A DNA stretch of 64,000 nt, taken from positions 1 through 64,000 of the forward strand of contig JAZQJB010000087.1 of NCBI GenBank assembly GCA_045541375.1, in the 5' to 3' direction. The notes under the pieces are model-generated. The model made no database searches and had not been told where the DNA came from. It was given only the letters and a program-made list of their open reading frames with translations. How positions within the stretch are numbered: the first letter of the stretch is position 1; each line of letters starts with the position of its first letter. The DNA is from CAG-390 sp045541375 (GTDB lineage Bacteria; Bacillota; Clostridia; Oscillospirales; CAG-272). The translations under genes were made by a program, and so were the position numbers. This document shows, piece after piece, positions 1 to 8,007 of this stretch.

Positions 1-13
1 GTTGGTGTTTCAT
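1..13 (-). CDS. Start of a leftward gene cut by the window edge
   Basis: Reading leftward there is an ATG followed by codons for Lys-His-Gln before the window ends. A GGAGG ribosome binding site sits about 8 bases upstream (around 23-28), and a promoter lies further upstream. Only four codons are visible, so nothing can be said about function. The start is believable because promoter, ribosome binding site and ATG are all in order. Confidence 0.5.
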
Positions 14-45
14 ATGTATTTTCCTCCGAAATATTTATTATTTAT

Positions 46-75
46 ATTATACCATATAATTACAATAAAAGTCAA
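46..75 (-). promoter_or_regulatory. Sigma-A promoter for the left-edge gene
   Basis: On the minus strand TTGACT and TATAAT are separated by 18 bp, about 40 bp before the start codon of the edge gene. Confidence 0.55.
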
Positions 76-357
76 TTAGTTATATTATTATATTTAGATA
101 ATATAATTATGTTTTGACTACATATAATGTTCAGCGTAGCAGCTTTTTGCTATTGATGGTGAGGAAAAGAGTAACTATCGTAGGTACGTGCACACCTATT
201 ATTGAGTTTTTTATATTAATAATTTCTTTTTGGAACATTTAAGTTTGGTCAGAGAAGAAAACGAATTTCTTATAAACAAAATTCGATGTAAGAGAGGTAT
301 TGTTTGCAGTATATATCAAAATATAATGGATTTTTGCAAGTTGCAAAATTGATCTAT
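76..357. other. AT-rich intergenic stretch with no recognisable gene
   Basis: This stretch is strongly AT-rich. It holds a weak inverted pair (TAGGT...ACCTA, near 191-208) followed by a T-rich tract. No open reading frame here has a convincing ribosome binding site or family signature, and no known RNA family was recognised. Confidence 0.4.
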
Positions 358-409
358 TACCACAAAGCAAAAGCGAACGGCAAAGCCGTTCGCTTTTCTT
401 TGGTGCGGG
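358..409. terminator. Long hairpin with flanking A and T runs (terminator-like)
   Basis: GCGAACGGC-AAA-GCCGTTCGC is a perfect stem, extended outward by AAAA/TTTT and imperfectly by ACCAAAG/CTTTGGT. It is terminator-like on either strand, but no gene ends beside it. Its right half is the start of the 154-bp repeat unit, so it may belong to the repeat rather than to a transcript end. Confidence 0.45.
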
Positions 410-754
410 TAAACCGAAATAAGAAGGGTTCTTCACCCTACGTGTTCGCCAAGCGAACACGTATAGCGCCGGCATAGCAGGTATTACAGATTCGCATAAA
501 CAAAATCCGGCGCAGGTGAAGAGTTCAAGTCCGGCAAAGCCGTTCGCTTTTGCTTTGGTGCGGGTAAACTGAACTCTAAAGGTTCTTCACCCTACGTGTT
601 CGCCAAGCGAACACGTATAGCGCCGGCATAGCAGAAATTACGGCTTCGCACAAACAAAATCCGGCGCAGGTGAAGAGTTCAAGTCCGGCAAAGCCGTTCG
701 CTTTTGCTTTAGTGCGGGTAAACCGAACTCTAAAGGTTCTTCACCTACGTGTTC
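379..754. repeat. Structured 154-bp tandem repeat, about 2.4 copies
   Basis: The string GGCAAAGCCGTTCGCTTTT starts at 379, 533 and 687 (minor changes), giving an exact 154-bp period. Copies 1 and 2 are complete; copy 3 stops inside an internal hairpin near 754. Each complete copy contains a perfect 10-bp stem (TACGTGTTCG, loop CCAAG), a GCGCCGG/CCGGCGC pair about 45 bp apart, and GGTTCTTCACC matched by GGTGAAGAGTTC downstream. Foldable arms and little coding potential suggest a structured RNA or a non-coding mobile repeat. It is not CRISPR-like: the unit is long, it is tandem, and there are no unique spacers. Confidence 0.8.
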
Positions 755-911
755 ATAAAATTGGCGCATAAATATTGATTAACATTCTTATATTATTAAT
801 TTCATATAGAACAAAGAAGCGGTACAAAAAATTCAAAGAAAATTCAAAAACAGTTCATTATAGTCTGCTATACTATGCACGTAAGGAAAATTTTATAAGG
901 AGATACATACT

Positions 912-2063
912 ATGGCACTGACATACATAACAAACGGTAAAATAGTTCTTCCCGATTCGGTCGTATGCGGCAAAATTCTTGCTTTTGACAGCGATAACGG
1001 TAAGATCTGCGGAATAGTGGACGAGCTTCCCGCAGATGCGAGCGTCATTGATGCCAAGGGTAATTTCGTCGCCCCCGGCCTTATCGATATTCATATCCAC
1101 GGCTATCTCGGAGAGGACACTTGCGACGCAAAGCCCGAGGGAATCAAAAAGATGGCTTACGGCGTAGCCAAAAACGGAGTTACTTCGTTCCTGCCTACTA
1201 CGATGACGGTTGCTAAGGACGAGATCATCGCCGCGCTCAACGCAGTCCGCTCGCTCAAAGAAGAAAGCAAGACCTGGGACGGAGCAGAAATAATCGGAGT
1301 TCATGCAGAGGGCCCCTTCATCAACCCCTCGAAAAAGGGCGCGCAGGCGGAAGAGAATATCCTCAAACCCGACGCAGATTTCATAATTGAAAATTCAGAT
1401 ATCATCACCTCGGTAACCCTTGCACCCGAAATGGACGAGGGACATGCTTGCATCAAGAAGCTGGCGGCAGAATCCAATGTGTTGATTTCTATGGGCCATA
1501 CCGACGCTACGTTCGATGAAGCAATGAGCGCGGCAAAGGACGGCGTCAACCACGCAACACACCTGTTCAACGCAATGTCCGCGCTTGCACACAGAAATCC
1601 CGGAGTTGTCGGTGCTGCACTTGCATCGGATAACGTTTCGGTCGAGGTTATCGCCGATACATTCCATATCAACCCCGGACTTTATTCGATAATCGCAAAG
1701 GTCAAGGGCGACAAGATGGTGCTGATAACCGACTGCACCCGCGCGGGAGGAATGCCCGACGGAGAATACGACCTTGGCGGACAACCCATATTCCTCAAGG
1801 GAATCGAATGCAGACTTGCCGACGGCACCATTGCCGGAAGCGTTCTCAAGCTCAACAGCGCCGTAAAGAACGTTCTCGATCATACATCACTTCCCGCAAA
1901 CGAGGTCTTCAAAATGGCATCCCTCAACCCCGCAAAAGCAATCAAGTGCGATGACCGCATCGGTTCGCTTGAAGCAGGCAAGGATGCGGACATCATCATT
2001 GCAGATGAAAATATCAATATAATCAGAACCATAAAGAAAGGAAGAACTATCTATGAAGCTTAA
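912..2063 (+). CDS. nagA: N-acetylglucosamine-6-phosphate deacetylase
   Basis: Cytosolic amidohydrolase that removes acetate from N-acetylglucosamine-6-phosphate in cell-wall and amino-sugar recycling. The 383-residue length is typical. Visible motifs are the metal-binding HIH at residues 61-63, HAEGPF with the metal ligand Glu133, GHTDATF with His196, HATHLFNAM with His217, and LITDCTRAGG with the catalytic Asp274. AAGGAG about 8 bases before the ATG fixes the start. The next gene, a ROK-type kinase, begins 11 bases before this stop codon, so the two are probably translationally coupled and act on the same sugar. A paralog lies at 40370. No nagB is nearby. Confidence 0.96.
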   Translation: MALTYITNGKIVLPDSVVCGKILAFDSDNGKICGIVDELPADASVIDAKGNFVAPGLIDIHIHGYLGEDTCDAKPEGIKKMAYGVAKNGVTSFLPTTMTVAKDEIIAALNAVRSLKEESKTWDGAEIIGVHAEGPFINPSKKGAQAEENILKPDADFIIENSDIITSVTLAPEMDEGHACIKKLAAESNVLISMGHTDATFDEAMSAAKDGVNHATHLFNAMSALAHRNPGVVGAALASDNVSVEVIADTFHINPGLYSIIAKVKGDKMVLITDCTRAGGMPDGEYDLGGQPIFLKGIECRLADGTIAGSVLKLNSAVKNVLDHTSLPANEVFKMASLNPAKAIKCDDRIGSLEAGKDADIIIADENINIIRTIKKGRTIYEA

Positions 2064-3435
2064 AGTTTTAGCACCGCTCGATCCCGGTTTTATGCCGATG
2101 TCGGTCGTATACCGCGATTTTGAAGCTGCAGTAAAGGCAGAGGGCGGCGAGCCGCTCACCATCGGACTTGAAAGAAACGACGGCCTCACCTCCGTATTCA
2201 CCATCGAGGTGTTCAAGGACGGCACCGGACACGACGAGGAGAACCACGAGTTCGTCGAAAGAATAGTAAAAACTCTTCTTTGGATCCGCGGCGGATATAA
2301 GATAATCATCGCAGGTTCCAAGCTGATCGCAGATAAGATCAAGGCAGATTATTCCGAGGGCGGCATCCGCGCTTTTGACAACGATTTTATGTCGGGCGTT
2401 TACGAGGCTCCTTTTGAGGTCATCCACGTTCCCTTCGATCAGGCTCCGGTTGCAAAAGAGACCGCATCCCCCGTCGGCCGCCATCTTGACGGTTGCCGCA
2501 TCGGCTTTGATGCCGGCGGAAGTGACCGTAAGGTGAGCGCGGTAGTCGAGGGCGAAGCAGTATATTCCGAGGAAGTCGTTTGGTTCCCGAAGCTGCAGAA
2601 TGATCCCAAGTATCACTATGACGGAATCATGGAGGCTATGAAGACCGCAGCTTCCAAGATGCCGAAGGTCGATGCTATCGGCGTATCCACCGCAGGCGTT
2701 GTAATCGGCAACCGCATTATGACATCTTCGCTTTTCCTCAAGGTAAAGAACGAGAATCCCGAGGCATTCGAGAAGGTAGTTAAGAATATCTACACCGATA
2801 TTGCCAAAGAACTCGGCGGCGTTCCGATCGAGGTAGCTAATGACGGTGACGTTACAGCTCTCGCGGGCGCAATGGATCTTGACGACACCAATGTCCTCGG
2901 CGTTGCAATGGGCACAAGCGAGGCAGGCGGATACGTTGACGGAAACGGCAACATCACCGGTTGGCTCAACGAGCTCGCATTCGTTCCTGCTGACTACAAC
3001 AAGAACGCAATGGTAGACGAATGGTCGGGCGACTACGGTTGCGGAGTTAAGTATTTCTCGCAGGATTCTGTAATCAAGCTTGCTCCCGCAGCGGGAATCG
3101 AGCTTGACGAAAGCGCATCACCCGCTGAAAAGCTCAAGGTCGTTCAGGGTCTTATGGCAAAGGGCGACGAGCGCGCCGCAAAGATCTATGAAACTATCGG
3201 AGCATATTTCGGTTACGCTGTGGCTTACTATGCAATATTCTACGATATTAAGCACGTTCTTCTTATGGGACGAGTATCATCCGGCGAAGGCGGAAGCATC
3301 CTTTACAAGACCGCCCAAAAGGTACTTGCAGAGGAATACCCCGAGCTTGCAGAAAAGATCACCATCCATCTTCCCGACGAAAGCAGCCGCCGCGTAGGCC
3401 AGTCCATCGCAGCCGCAAGCCTTCCCAAGATTTGA
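2053..3435 (+). CDS. Atypical ROK-family sugar kinase with extra N-terminal domain
   Basis: Probable cytosolic sugar kinase, 460 residues against roughly 300 for a normal ROK kinase. Residues 1 to about 145 form an additional domain not recognised. The ROK core then starts with a phosphate-binding loop (GFDAGGSDRK) and continues with IEVANDGDVTALAG, whose Asp matches the ROK catalytic base, and a Gly-rich VAMGTSEAGGYVDG loop. The usual ROK Cys/His zinc site is not evident; only a short GDYGCG remains. It overlaps nagA by 11 bases, so an amino sugar such as N-acetylglucosamine is the likely substrate (inference). A terminator follows. Confidence 0.75.
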   Translation: MKLKVLAPLDPGFMPMSVVYRDFEAAVKAEGGEPLTIGLERNDGLTSVFTIEVFKDGTGHDEENHEFVERIVKTLLWIRGGYKIIIAGSKLIADKIKADYSEGGIRAFDNDFMSGVYEAPFEVIHVPFDQAPVAKETASPVGRHLDGCRIGFDAGGSDRKVSAVVEGEAVYSEEVVWFPKLQNDPKYHYDGIMEAMKTAASKMPKVDAIGVSTAGVVIGNRIMTSSLFLKVKNENPEAFEKVVKNIYTDIAKELGGVPIEVANDGDVTALAGAMDLDDTNVLGVAMGTSEAGGYVDGNGNITGWLNELAFVPADYNKNAMVDEWSGDYGCGVKYFSQDSVIKLAPAAGIELDESASPAEKLKVVQGLMAKGDERAAKIYETIGAYFGYAVAYYAIFYDIKHVLLMGRVSSGEGGSILYKTAQKVLAEEYPELAEKITIHLPDESSRRVGQSIAAASLPKI

Positions 3436-3451
3436 ACAATCAAATAAATTA

Positions 3452-3480
3452 CAAAAGCCTTGGATTTTCCGAGGCTTTTG
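3452..3480 (+). terminator. Rho-independent terminator after nagA-kinase
   Basis: Stem CAAAAGCCTTGG / CCGAGGCTTTTG with a five-base loop lies 17 bases after the kinase stop codon. Confidence 0.75.
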
Positions 3481-3507
3481 GTTCGCTTAGTGTCAACTAT
3501 ACGTTTA

Positions 3508-3536
3508 TTGACATTTTGTAATATATGTGATATAAT
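3508..3536 (+). promoter_or_regulatory. Sigma-A promoter for the methyltransferase gene
   Basis: TTGACA and TATAAT with a 17-bp spacer, about 30 bp before the ATG. Confidence 0.8.
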
Positions 3537-3566
3537 TAATCAATTTGTAAGAATAGAGGTGATAAC

Positions 3567-4442
3567 ATGAATGAGATATGGTCAAAGTACATACAAGGCA
3601 TAAAAACACTATATACAAGTCGAAAACTGCGTTTTGACGATATATTCAGCGAACAATACAAGTCCTTTTTTGGTTTTGATGAAAACAAGCCGATTAAGAT
3701 ACTTGAGGTCGGTTGCGGTCCCGGCGCGTTGGCTGAAGCTCTTCATAGATGGTATCCGTTAGCAGAGATCACAGCAATCGATAGAGACAGTAATTTTATT
3801 TGCTATGCAAGAGAGAATGTGCAAGGCATCAATTTCTTGGAAGGTGATGCTACATCGTTACCGTTTGATGATAATTCTTTTGATGTCACTATTTCAAATA
3901 CAGTAAGTGAACATATTGAGCCATCAAAGTTTTACGGCGAGCAACGCAGAGTTTTGAAGCCAAACGGTGTTTGTATAGTTTTATCATCCAGAAAAGGAAT
4001 CAATATATCTCCGAAGTGTTTTACCTACAACAAATTTGAACAAGAATTTCGGAACAAGATTGATCAATTTGATAACACCTTAAATGATTATTCAGTATGT
4101 AAATATCCAATGAGTGAGTCGGAACTTCCGCTTGCAATGCAAAAATACGGTTTTGATTATGTATCAACCGGTTATGCTACCGTCGATTTGACTCCCGATG
4201 CCCCGAAATACAAGGCTGAAATGGCACATGATATGATAAATTCGATTCGCTATTGTTCACTCGAGTCGATTGAATCGGTATTGAACACTATGCCGGAACA
4301 TTTTACCGAAGATGAAGTGTCAAAAATGAAGCAAATCGTGAACGAGAGATTTGACAGTAGAATAGCAGATTACGATGCGGGTAAGAAGTATTGGGAAACC
4401 AATCTTTCTATTATTATGATGATCCGCGGGACAAAAATATAA
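3567..4442 (+). CDS. Class I SAM-dependent methyltransferase
   Basis: Cytosolic methyltransferase of 291 residues, substrate unknown. Motif I is ILEVGCGPGALAEAL (about residues 50-64), followed by the acidic motif II (ITAIDRDS) and post-I features (FLEGDATSLPF, FDVTISNTVSEH), as in UbiE/SmtA-like small-molecule methyltransferases. AGAGGTGATAAC just before the ATG supplies the ribosome binding site. It is monocistronic, with its own promoter and a shared terminator. Its codons use more A/T in third position than the neighbours (many AAT, TTT, AAA), which hints at recent acquisition. An accurate substrate cannot be assigned. Confidence 0.85.
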   Translation: MNEIWSKYIQGIKTLYTSRKLRFDDIFSEQYKSFFGFDENKPIKILEVGCGPGALAEALHRWYPLAEITAIDRDSNFICYARENVQGINFLEGDATSLPFDDNSFDVTISNTVSEHIEPSKFYGEQRRVLKPNGVCIVLSSRKGINISPKCFTYNKFEQEFRNKIDQFDNTLNDYSVCKYPMSESELPLAMQKYGFDYVSTGYATVDLTPDAPKYKAEMAHDMINSIRYCSLESIESVLNTMPEHFTEDEVSKMKQIVNERFDSRIADYDAGKKYWETNLSIIMMIRGTKI

Positions 4443-4447
4443 ATAAC

Positions 4448-4483
4448 AAAGAAGCACTCGATTTATACCACGAGTGCTTTCTT
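4448..4483. terminator. Bidirectional terminator between convergent genes
   Basis: AAAGAAGCACTCG and CGAGTGCTTTCTT form a stem over a ten-base loop, placed between the methyltransferase stop and the pnuC-type stop, so it can serve both strands. Confidence 0.75.
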
Positions 4484-4486
4484 CTG

Positions 4487-5164
4487 TCATCTCTGCCTTT
4501 TCTCCATCCTTTTCCAGCTCACAAACCCGTAAAGATCGTTCACGAGGAAAGTGATGAAGCAAACTACCACCGAGATGTAAGAAACGTTTTCTATTGTGGC
4601 AATAGCCCATAATACGATGAGAACGATGTCGTTTGTGGCATATGCAAGCGCAAAATACGGGCTTCTGCGGAAGGTCAGATATACAGCGATAAAGCTCGTT
4701 GTGACTGAAACAGTGCTTGGTAAGAGATTTGCGGTATTGAAGTATTTGAGGATGAAATAGAATATAACCGTCACAATAAGCGTCAGGATCATCATAAATA
4801 CGATCTCTGCTTTTTTCAGTCTGTTGACCTTCACTTCGGATTTGTTGCCGTTATAAGGGTTTCTCAGCCAGGATATGAGCGCAAACACCGCCATCGGTCC
4901 GGTCATGCATATATAAGTTATCATCTCGCCGTAATAGGCGAAGGAATAGGAAATAATTCCGTAAAGAACGCTGAAAATTATCATCAGCACCTGTCCGAAG
5001 GGATTGCCTTTCGCGCAGAAGATCAAGGACGTCGCGCCGAGAAGGGAAGCTGTGAGAGTCAGCGGACTCGAGCGGTCAAAAAGGCAGTAAAAGGCGGCTA
5101 TCAGAAATAAGGAAGAACCCCATAAAGCCCATTCGAATTTGCTGAAATATTTTAACACTTTCAT
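4487..5164 (-). CDS. pnuC: PnuC-family vitamin/nicotinamide riboside transporter
   Basis: Integral membrane protein of 225 residues with seven predicted hydrophobic segments. PnuC proteins are SWEET-like facilitators for nicotinamide riboside; relatives carry thiamine or riboflavin. The C-terminal NDLYGFVSWKRM and the early WALWG and KGNPFGQ segments are characteristic. I take the ATG preceded by TTTTTTGGAGGAAAA, which removes a 13-residue extension found in the longest frame. Its own promoter and a strong hairpin leader precede it, suggesting regulation in the 5' untranslated region. No nicotinamide riboside kinase is nearby, so the exact vitamin remains open. Confidence 0.82.
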   Translation of the reverse strand: MKVLKYFSKFEWALWGSSLFLIAAFYCLFDRSSPLTLTASLLGATSLIFCAKGNPFGQVLMIIFSVLYGIISYSFAYYGEMITYICMTGPMAVFALISWLRNPYNGNKSEVKVNRLKKAEIVFMMILTLIVTVIFYFILKYFNTANLLPSTVSVTTSFIAVYLTFRRSPYFALAYATNDIVLIVLWAIATIENVSYISVVVCFITFLVNDLYGFVSWKRMEKRQR

Positions 5165-5180
5165 TTTTCCTCCAAAAAAT

Positions 5181-5229
5181 AAGCATTCGACATACATCTT
5201 CAAAGACCTAACGATGTATTCGAATGCTT
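5181..5229 (-). promoter_or_regulatory. Hairpin leader of the pnuC-type gene
   Basis: The transcript between the promoter and the ribosome binding site folds into a 17-bp stem. Arms are AAGCATTCGA-ATACATC and GATGTAT-(G)-TCGAATGCTT, with a 14-base loop and one bulged base. The stem ends 6-10 bases from GGAGG, so it could gate translation. The upstream part of the leader contains CTGCCACCGGGTAG. I do not recognise a known riboswitch class. Confidence 0.6.
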
Positions 5230-5259
5230 CATTCTACCCGGTGGCAGATATTTTTTGTT

Positions 5260-5288
5260 ATTATACCACATTATGCTCGATTTGTCAA
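5260..5288 (-). promoter_or_regulatory. Sigma-A promoter for the pnuC-type gene
   Basis: On the minus strand a perfect TTGACA and TATAAT with a 17-bp spacer. It gives a 5' leader of about 85-90 bases. Confidence 0.85.
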
Positions 5289-5310
5289 TCCTTTGTCCGC
5301 AAACTCTGTC

Positions 5311-5339
5311 TTGACAATTCGGCACAAATATTGTATAAT
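5311..5339 (+). promoter_or_regulatory. Sigma-A promoter for the lipoprotein-YgjV-hydrolase unit
   Basis: Perfect TTGACA and TATAAT with a 17-bp spacer, divergent from the pnuC promoter with only 22 bp between the two -35 boxes. Confidence 0.85.
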
Positions 5340-5366
5340 TACTTGAATACAAAATTTGGAGGCGCT

Positions 5367-6728
5367 ATGAAATCATCAATTAAGCGATTGGTCGCTTGTT
5401 TTCTTGCTTTGATCACTCTCCTTTCTGCCTTTGCCGCTTGTGCTGACACGGGCGAAGGGGAGCCAATAACCACAGAACCTCTTTCCACCGAAGCTCCCGC
5501 GGTTGAGGAAACAACCGTGGAGGAGACCGAACCCGAGCCCAAGGTCTATCTCACCATCACTCCCGAAAACGCGGCTGCGGTCACTCTCATCAGAGCGGAC
5601 AGCATTCCGAAGCTCTCCACTATGCTCGAGCTTTTCACCGAATTCCGAAAGGAGCTGAACAAGCGCTTCGGCGCAACCTTCGGTCTCGGAACAGACTTTG
5701 TTATGCCCGGTCAGTCGGTTGACGATAAGATCGAGATCCTCGTAGGCGACACCGCCCGCGACGCAAGCATTGAGCTCAAGGCAAAACTCGATGCCCTCGG
5801 CTCGCACGGCTTCGGCATCATCGTCCGCGGCAACAAGATCGCGATCAACGGAACGACTTTTTATCTTCTTTATCGGGGACTTGACTACCTCATGGAAAAC
5901 CTCGTGACCAAAGATGATGCGGGCAATCTTTCGCTTGTTCTTGAAGAGGATTTCGAATGCTTCGTCAAGACCGAGGAAGGCTTCATTTCCCCCGAGGAGG
6001 TTATGGCTTCGGGCAGAGAGATGGCGTTCTATCCCATTGAAACGCTCGCCAAAGTTCCCGAATCGCAGGGGTGCACAGTTATGCAGGGCGGCGGAAGCGA
6101 CGGCAAATACGCATACTATGCAATGATAAATAAATCGACCACTCCCGAAACGGGAATGATCTACAAATTTGACATGAGCACCTGGGAGCTCGTTGCAAAA
6201 TCAAAGCCCATGCCATCGGGTCATACCAATGACATAACCTACGACTCGAAGAACCATCGCCTTGTAATCTCCTTCTGCTCGGCGACCGACAGCTACAAGG
6301 GACTTGTTTTCGTCAATCCCGATACGCTCGAATTCATCGAGTACACCGTTTGCCCCACGTCAAACAGAGGTGTTTGTTATCTCCCCGAAACCAATCAGTA
6401 TCTCTTCGCAACCGGCTATACCTTCCACTTGACCGATGAAAATTTCAATACCATCAAGAGCACCACGGACGGATATGCAAAGCTTACCACGCAGGGATTC
6501 TACTGCGACGGCAAGTACATCTTCGATCCCCGTTGGCAGTCGGGCGCGAGATTCCAGACTATCACGATCAACACCCTTGACGGTCAGTTCATCGCTGCCG
6601 TACCGTTTTATAATGTTGACGGCGAGCCCGAAAACATCTTCCGCGACGGTAACAGCTTTGTAATGGGCTGCAACAATTCGGATTCTGTTTTCCGTTTGAT
6701 GCTTCTCTATAAGGATTGGTGGCAGTAA
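5367..6728 (+). CDS. Secreted lipoprotein, possible beta-propeller domain
   Basis: Predicted lipoprotein of 453 residues, function unknown. A basic, hydrophobic signal (residues 1-24) ends in a lipobox-like FAAC with Cys25, then a Thr/Glu/Pro-rich linker (about 30-58). Residues 60-205 look like a globular alpha/beta domain. The C-terminal half (about 240-453) has repeated strand-rich units (YKFDMSTWELV, FVNPDTLEFIEY, YYAMIN) that suggest a propeller-like sugar-binding or surface domain (inference). The start follows TTGGAGG; a longer upstream frame lacks a binding site. It is first in an overlapping three-gene unit. Confidence 0.78.
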   Translation: MKSSIKRLVACFLALITLLSAFAACADTGEGEPITTEPLSTEAPAVEETTVEETEPEPKVYLTITPENAAAVTLIRADSIPKLSTMLELFTEFRKELNKRFGATFGLGTDFVMPGQSVDDKIEILVGDTARDASIELKAKLDALGSHGFGIIVRGNKIAINGTTFYLLYRGLDYLMENLVTKDDAGNLSLVLEEDFECFVKTEEGFISPEEVMASGREMAFYPIETLAKVPESQGCTVMQGGGSDGKYAYYAMINKSTTPETGMIYKFDMSTWELVAKSKPMPSGHTNDITYDSKNHRLVISFCSATDSYKGLVFVNPDTLEFIEYTVCPTSNRGVCYLPETNQYLFATGYTFHLTDENFNTIKSTTDGYAKLTTQGFYCDGKYIFDPRWQSGARFQTITINTLDGQFIAAVPFYNVDGEPENIFRDGNSFVMGCNNSDSVFRLMLLYKDWWQ

Positions 6729-7258
6729 TGGAAGCAAGAATAATTGCAGGGCAGATACTCGGTATCGTTGCCCCGATAATCACATTTGTGTCCTATCAGG
6801 TCAATTCAAAGAAAAAGCTGCTGATATTGCAGACCGCGGCGACTCTTTCGACCTGCATCAGCTACCTTCTGCTCGGCGCTTCCTCGGGATTTGCGCTTAA
6901 CATCGTCTGCATCATTCGAAACGTTGCATTCTTCTTCCAGGATTCAAAGTCGAAGATGAATATGATCTCGGCGTGCATTCTCGCCGCAGTAATGGGCGGA
7001 CTCGGATTCCTCTCCTGGGAAGGCCCGATCTCGCTGCTTGTTATAATCGCACTCGCGGCAAACACTATCTTTATGTCCTTCGGCGACGCCCAGCTTCTCC
7101 GCAAGAGCGTCATCTGCACCTCGTCGATGATATTGATCTACAACATCTTTATCGAAAATCCCACTATCGGCGGGATCATAAACGAAAGCGTTGCGATTGT
7201 TGCCTCGATAATCGGTATTATTACATTTATTAAGATGAAAAAGGAGATAACAAAATGA
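6728..7258 (+). CDS. YgjV-family inner membrane protein
   Basis: Small integral membrane protein (176 residues, about five or six hydrophobic segments) of the YgjV family, whose function is not established. The opening pattern of a helix with FVSYQ, followed by the K-rich NSKKKLL loop, and CIIRNVAFFFQDSK are typical. The stop of the preceding lipoprotein overlaps this ATG (TAATG), so translation is probably coupled; a start four codons earlier is possible but not needed. It also overlaps the following hydrolase gene by four bases. Confidence 0.72.
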   Translation: MEARIIAGQILGIVAPIITFVSYQVNSKKKLLILQTAATLSTCISYLLLGASSGFALNIVCIIRNVAFFFQDSKSKMNMISACILAAVMGGLGFLSWEGPISLLVIIALAANTIFMSFGDAQLLRKSVICTSSMILIYNIFIENPTIGGIINESVAIVASIIGIITFIKMKKEITK

Positions 7259-8007
7259 TGACTAAACGCGAATTACCGCCCAAGAGTGAACGTATCATCG
7301 AACCGTTCAGAATGTTTGGAAACGTATATTTTGTAGGAACCTATGCCGAATCCTCGCACGTTATCGACACCGGTGAGGGACTCATTATGATCGACACCGG
7401 CTCGCCGTCAAATCTTGAAGTCATCCTTGCGGGACTTGAAAAGCTCGGATTTGCCCCCACCGACGTAAAATACATAATCAACTCGCATTGGCATTGGGAT
7501 CATACCGAAGCCACGCGCGCAATGGTCGAGCTTTCGGGCGCAAAAACGCTGATCGGGCGCGAGGATTACGAAAAGGCAAAGAGATATTTTGATGCCGACA
7601 TCCTCATCTCCGAGGGCGACACGCTTACTCTCGGTAACACGACGATAAGCTTCATCGAAACACCCGGTCATACCAAGGGCACTATCTCATTCTTCTTCAA
7701 CGTTGAAGAAAACGGCAGAGTCGTCCGCGCGGGAATGTTCGGCGGTGCGGGTGTAAATACACTCCATCAAGGCAAGTTCGATTACGAAGGCTGCCGCGAG
7801 GACTACCGCAATTCCGTAAACCGCCTTCTCGGCGAAAAGGTAGAACTCTTCCTCGGTAACCACAGCTGGAATAACCATACTTATGAAAAGTGGCTCGACC
7901 TCTGCGAATTTGGCGAAAACCACTTCGTCAGCGAAAGGGCGTGGACGAGATTCCTCGAATCCTGCCTGCGCAAGCTTGACGAGACTATAGCTAAAGATGT
8001 ATTATAA
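7255..8007 (+). CDS. Metallo-beta-lactamase-fold hydrolase
   Basis: Cytosolic MBL-fold hydrolase of 250 residues, substrate unknown. The metal-binding HWHWDH lies at residues 78-83 and a second-site His at 139 (PGHTKGT); a further His is at 203 (GNHSWNNH). The usual bridging Asp between these is not obvious. AAGGAG eight bases upstream supports the first of two adjacent ATGs. It overlaps the YgjV-like gene by four bases, so lipoprotein, membrane protein and hydrolase are likely one transcript. Confidence 0.85.
   Translation: MMTKRELPPKSERIIEPFRMFGNVYFVGTYAESSHVIDTGEGLIMIDTGSPSNLEVILAGLEKLGFAPTDVKYIINSHWHWDHTEATRAMVELSGAKTLIGREDYEKAKRYFDADILISEGDTLTLGNTTISFIETPGHTKGTISFFFNVEENGRVVRAGMFGGAGVNTLHQGKFDYEGCREDYRNSVNRLLGEKVELFLGNHSWNNHTYEKWLDLCEFGENHFVSERAWTRFLESCLRKLDETIAKDVL

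Noticed and set aside
520..535. tRNA T-arm (GTTCAAGTCC) within the tandem repeat
   Set aside because: The other tRNA arms do not form around it and the match is short.
379..754. CRISPR array
   Set aside because: Units are about 154 bp, contiguous, and lack unique spacers; no cas genes are present.
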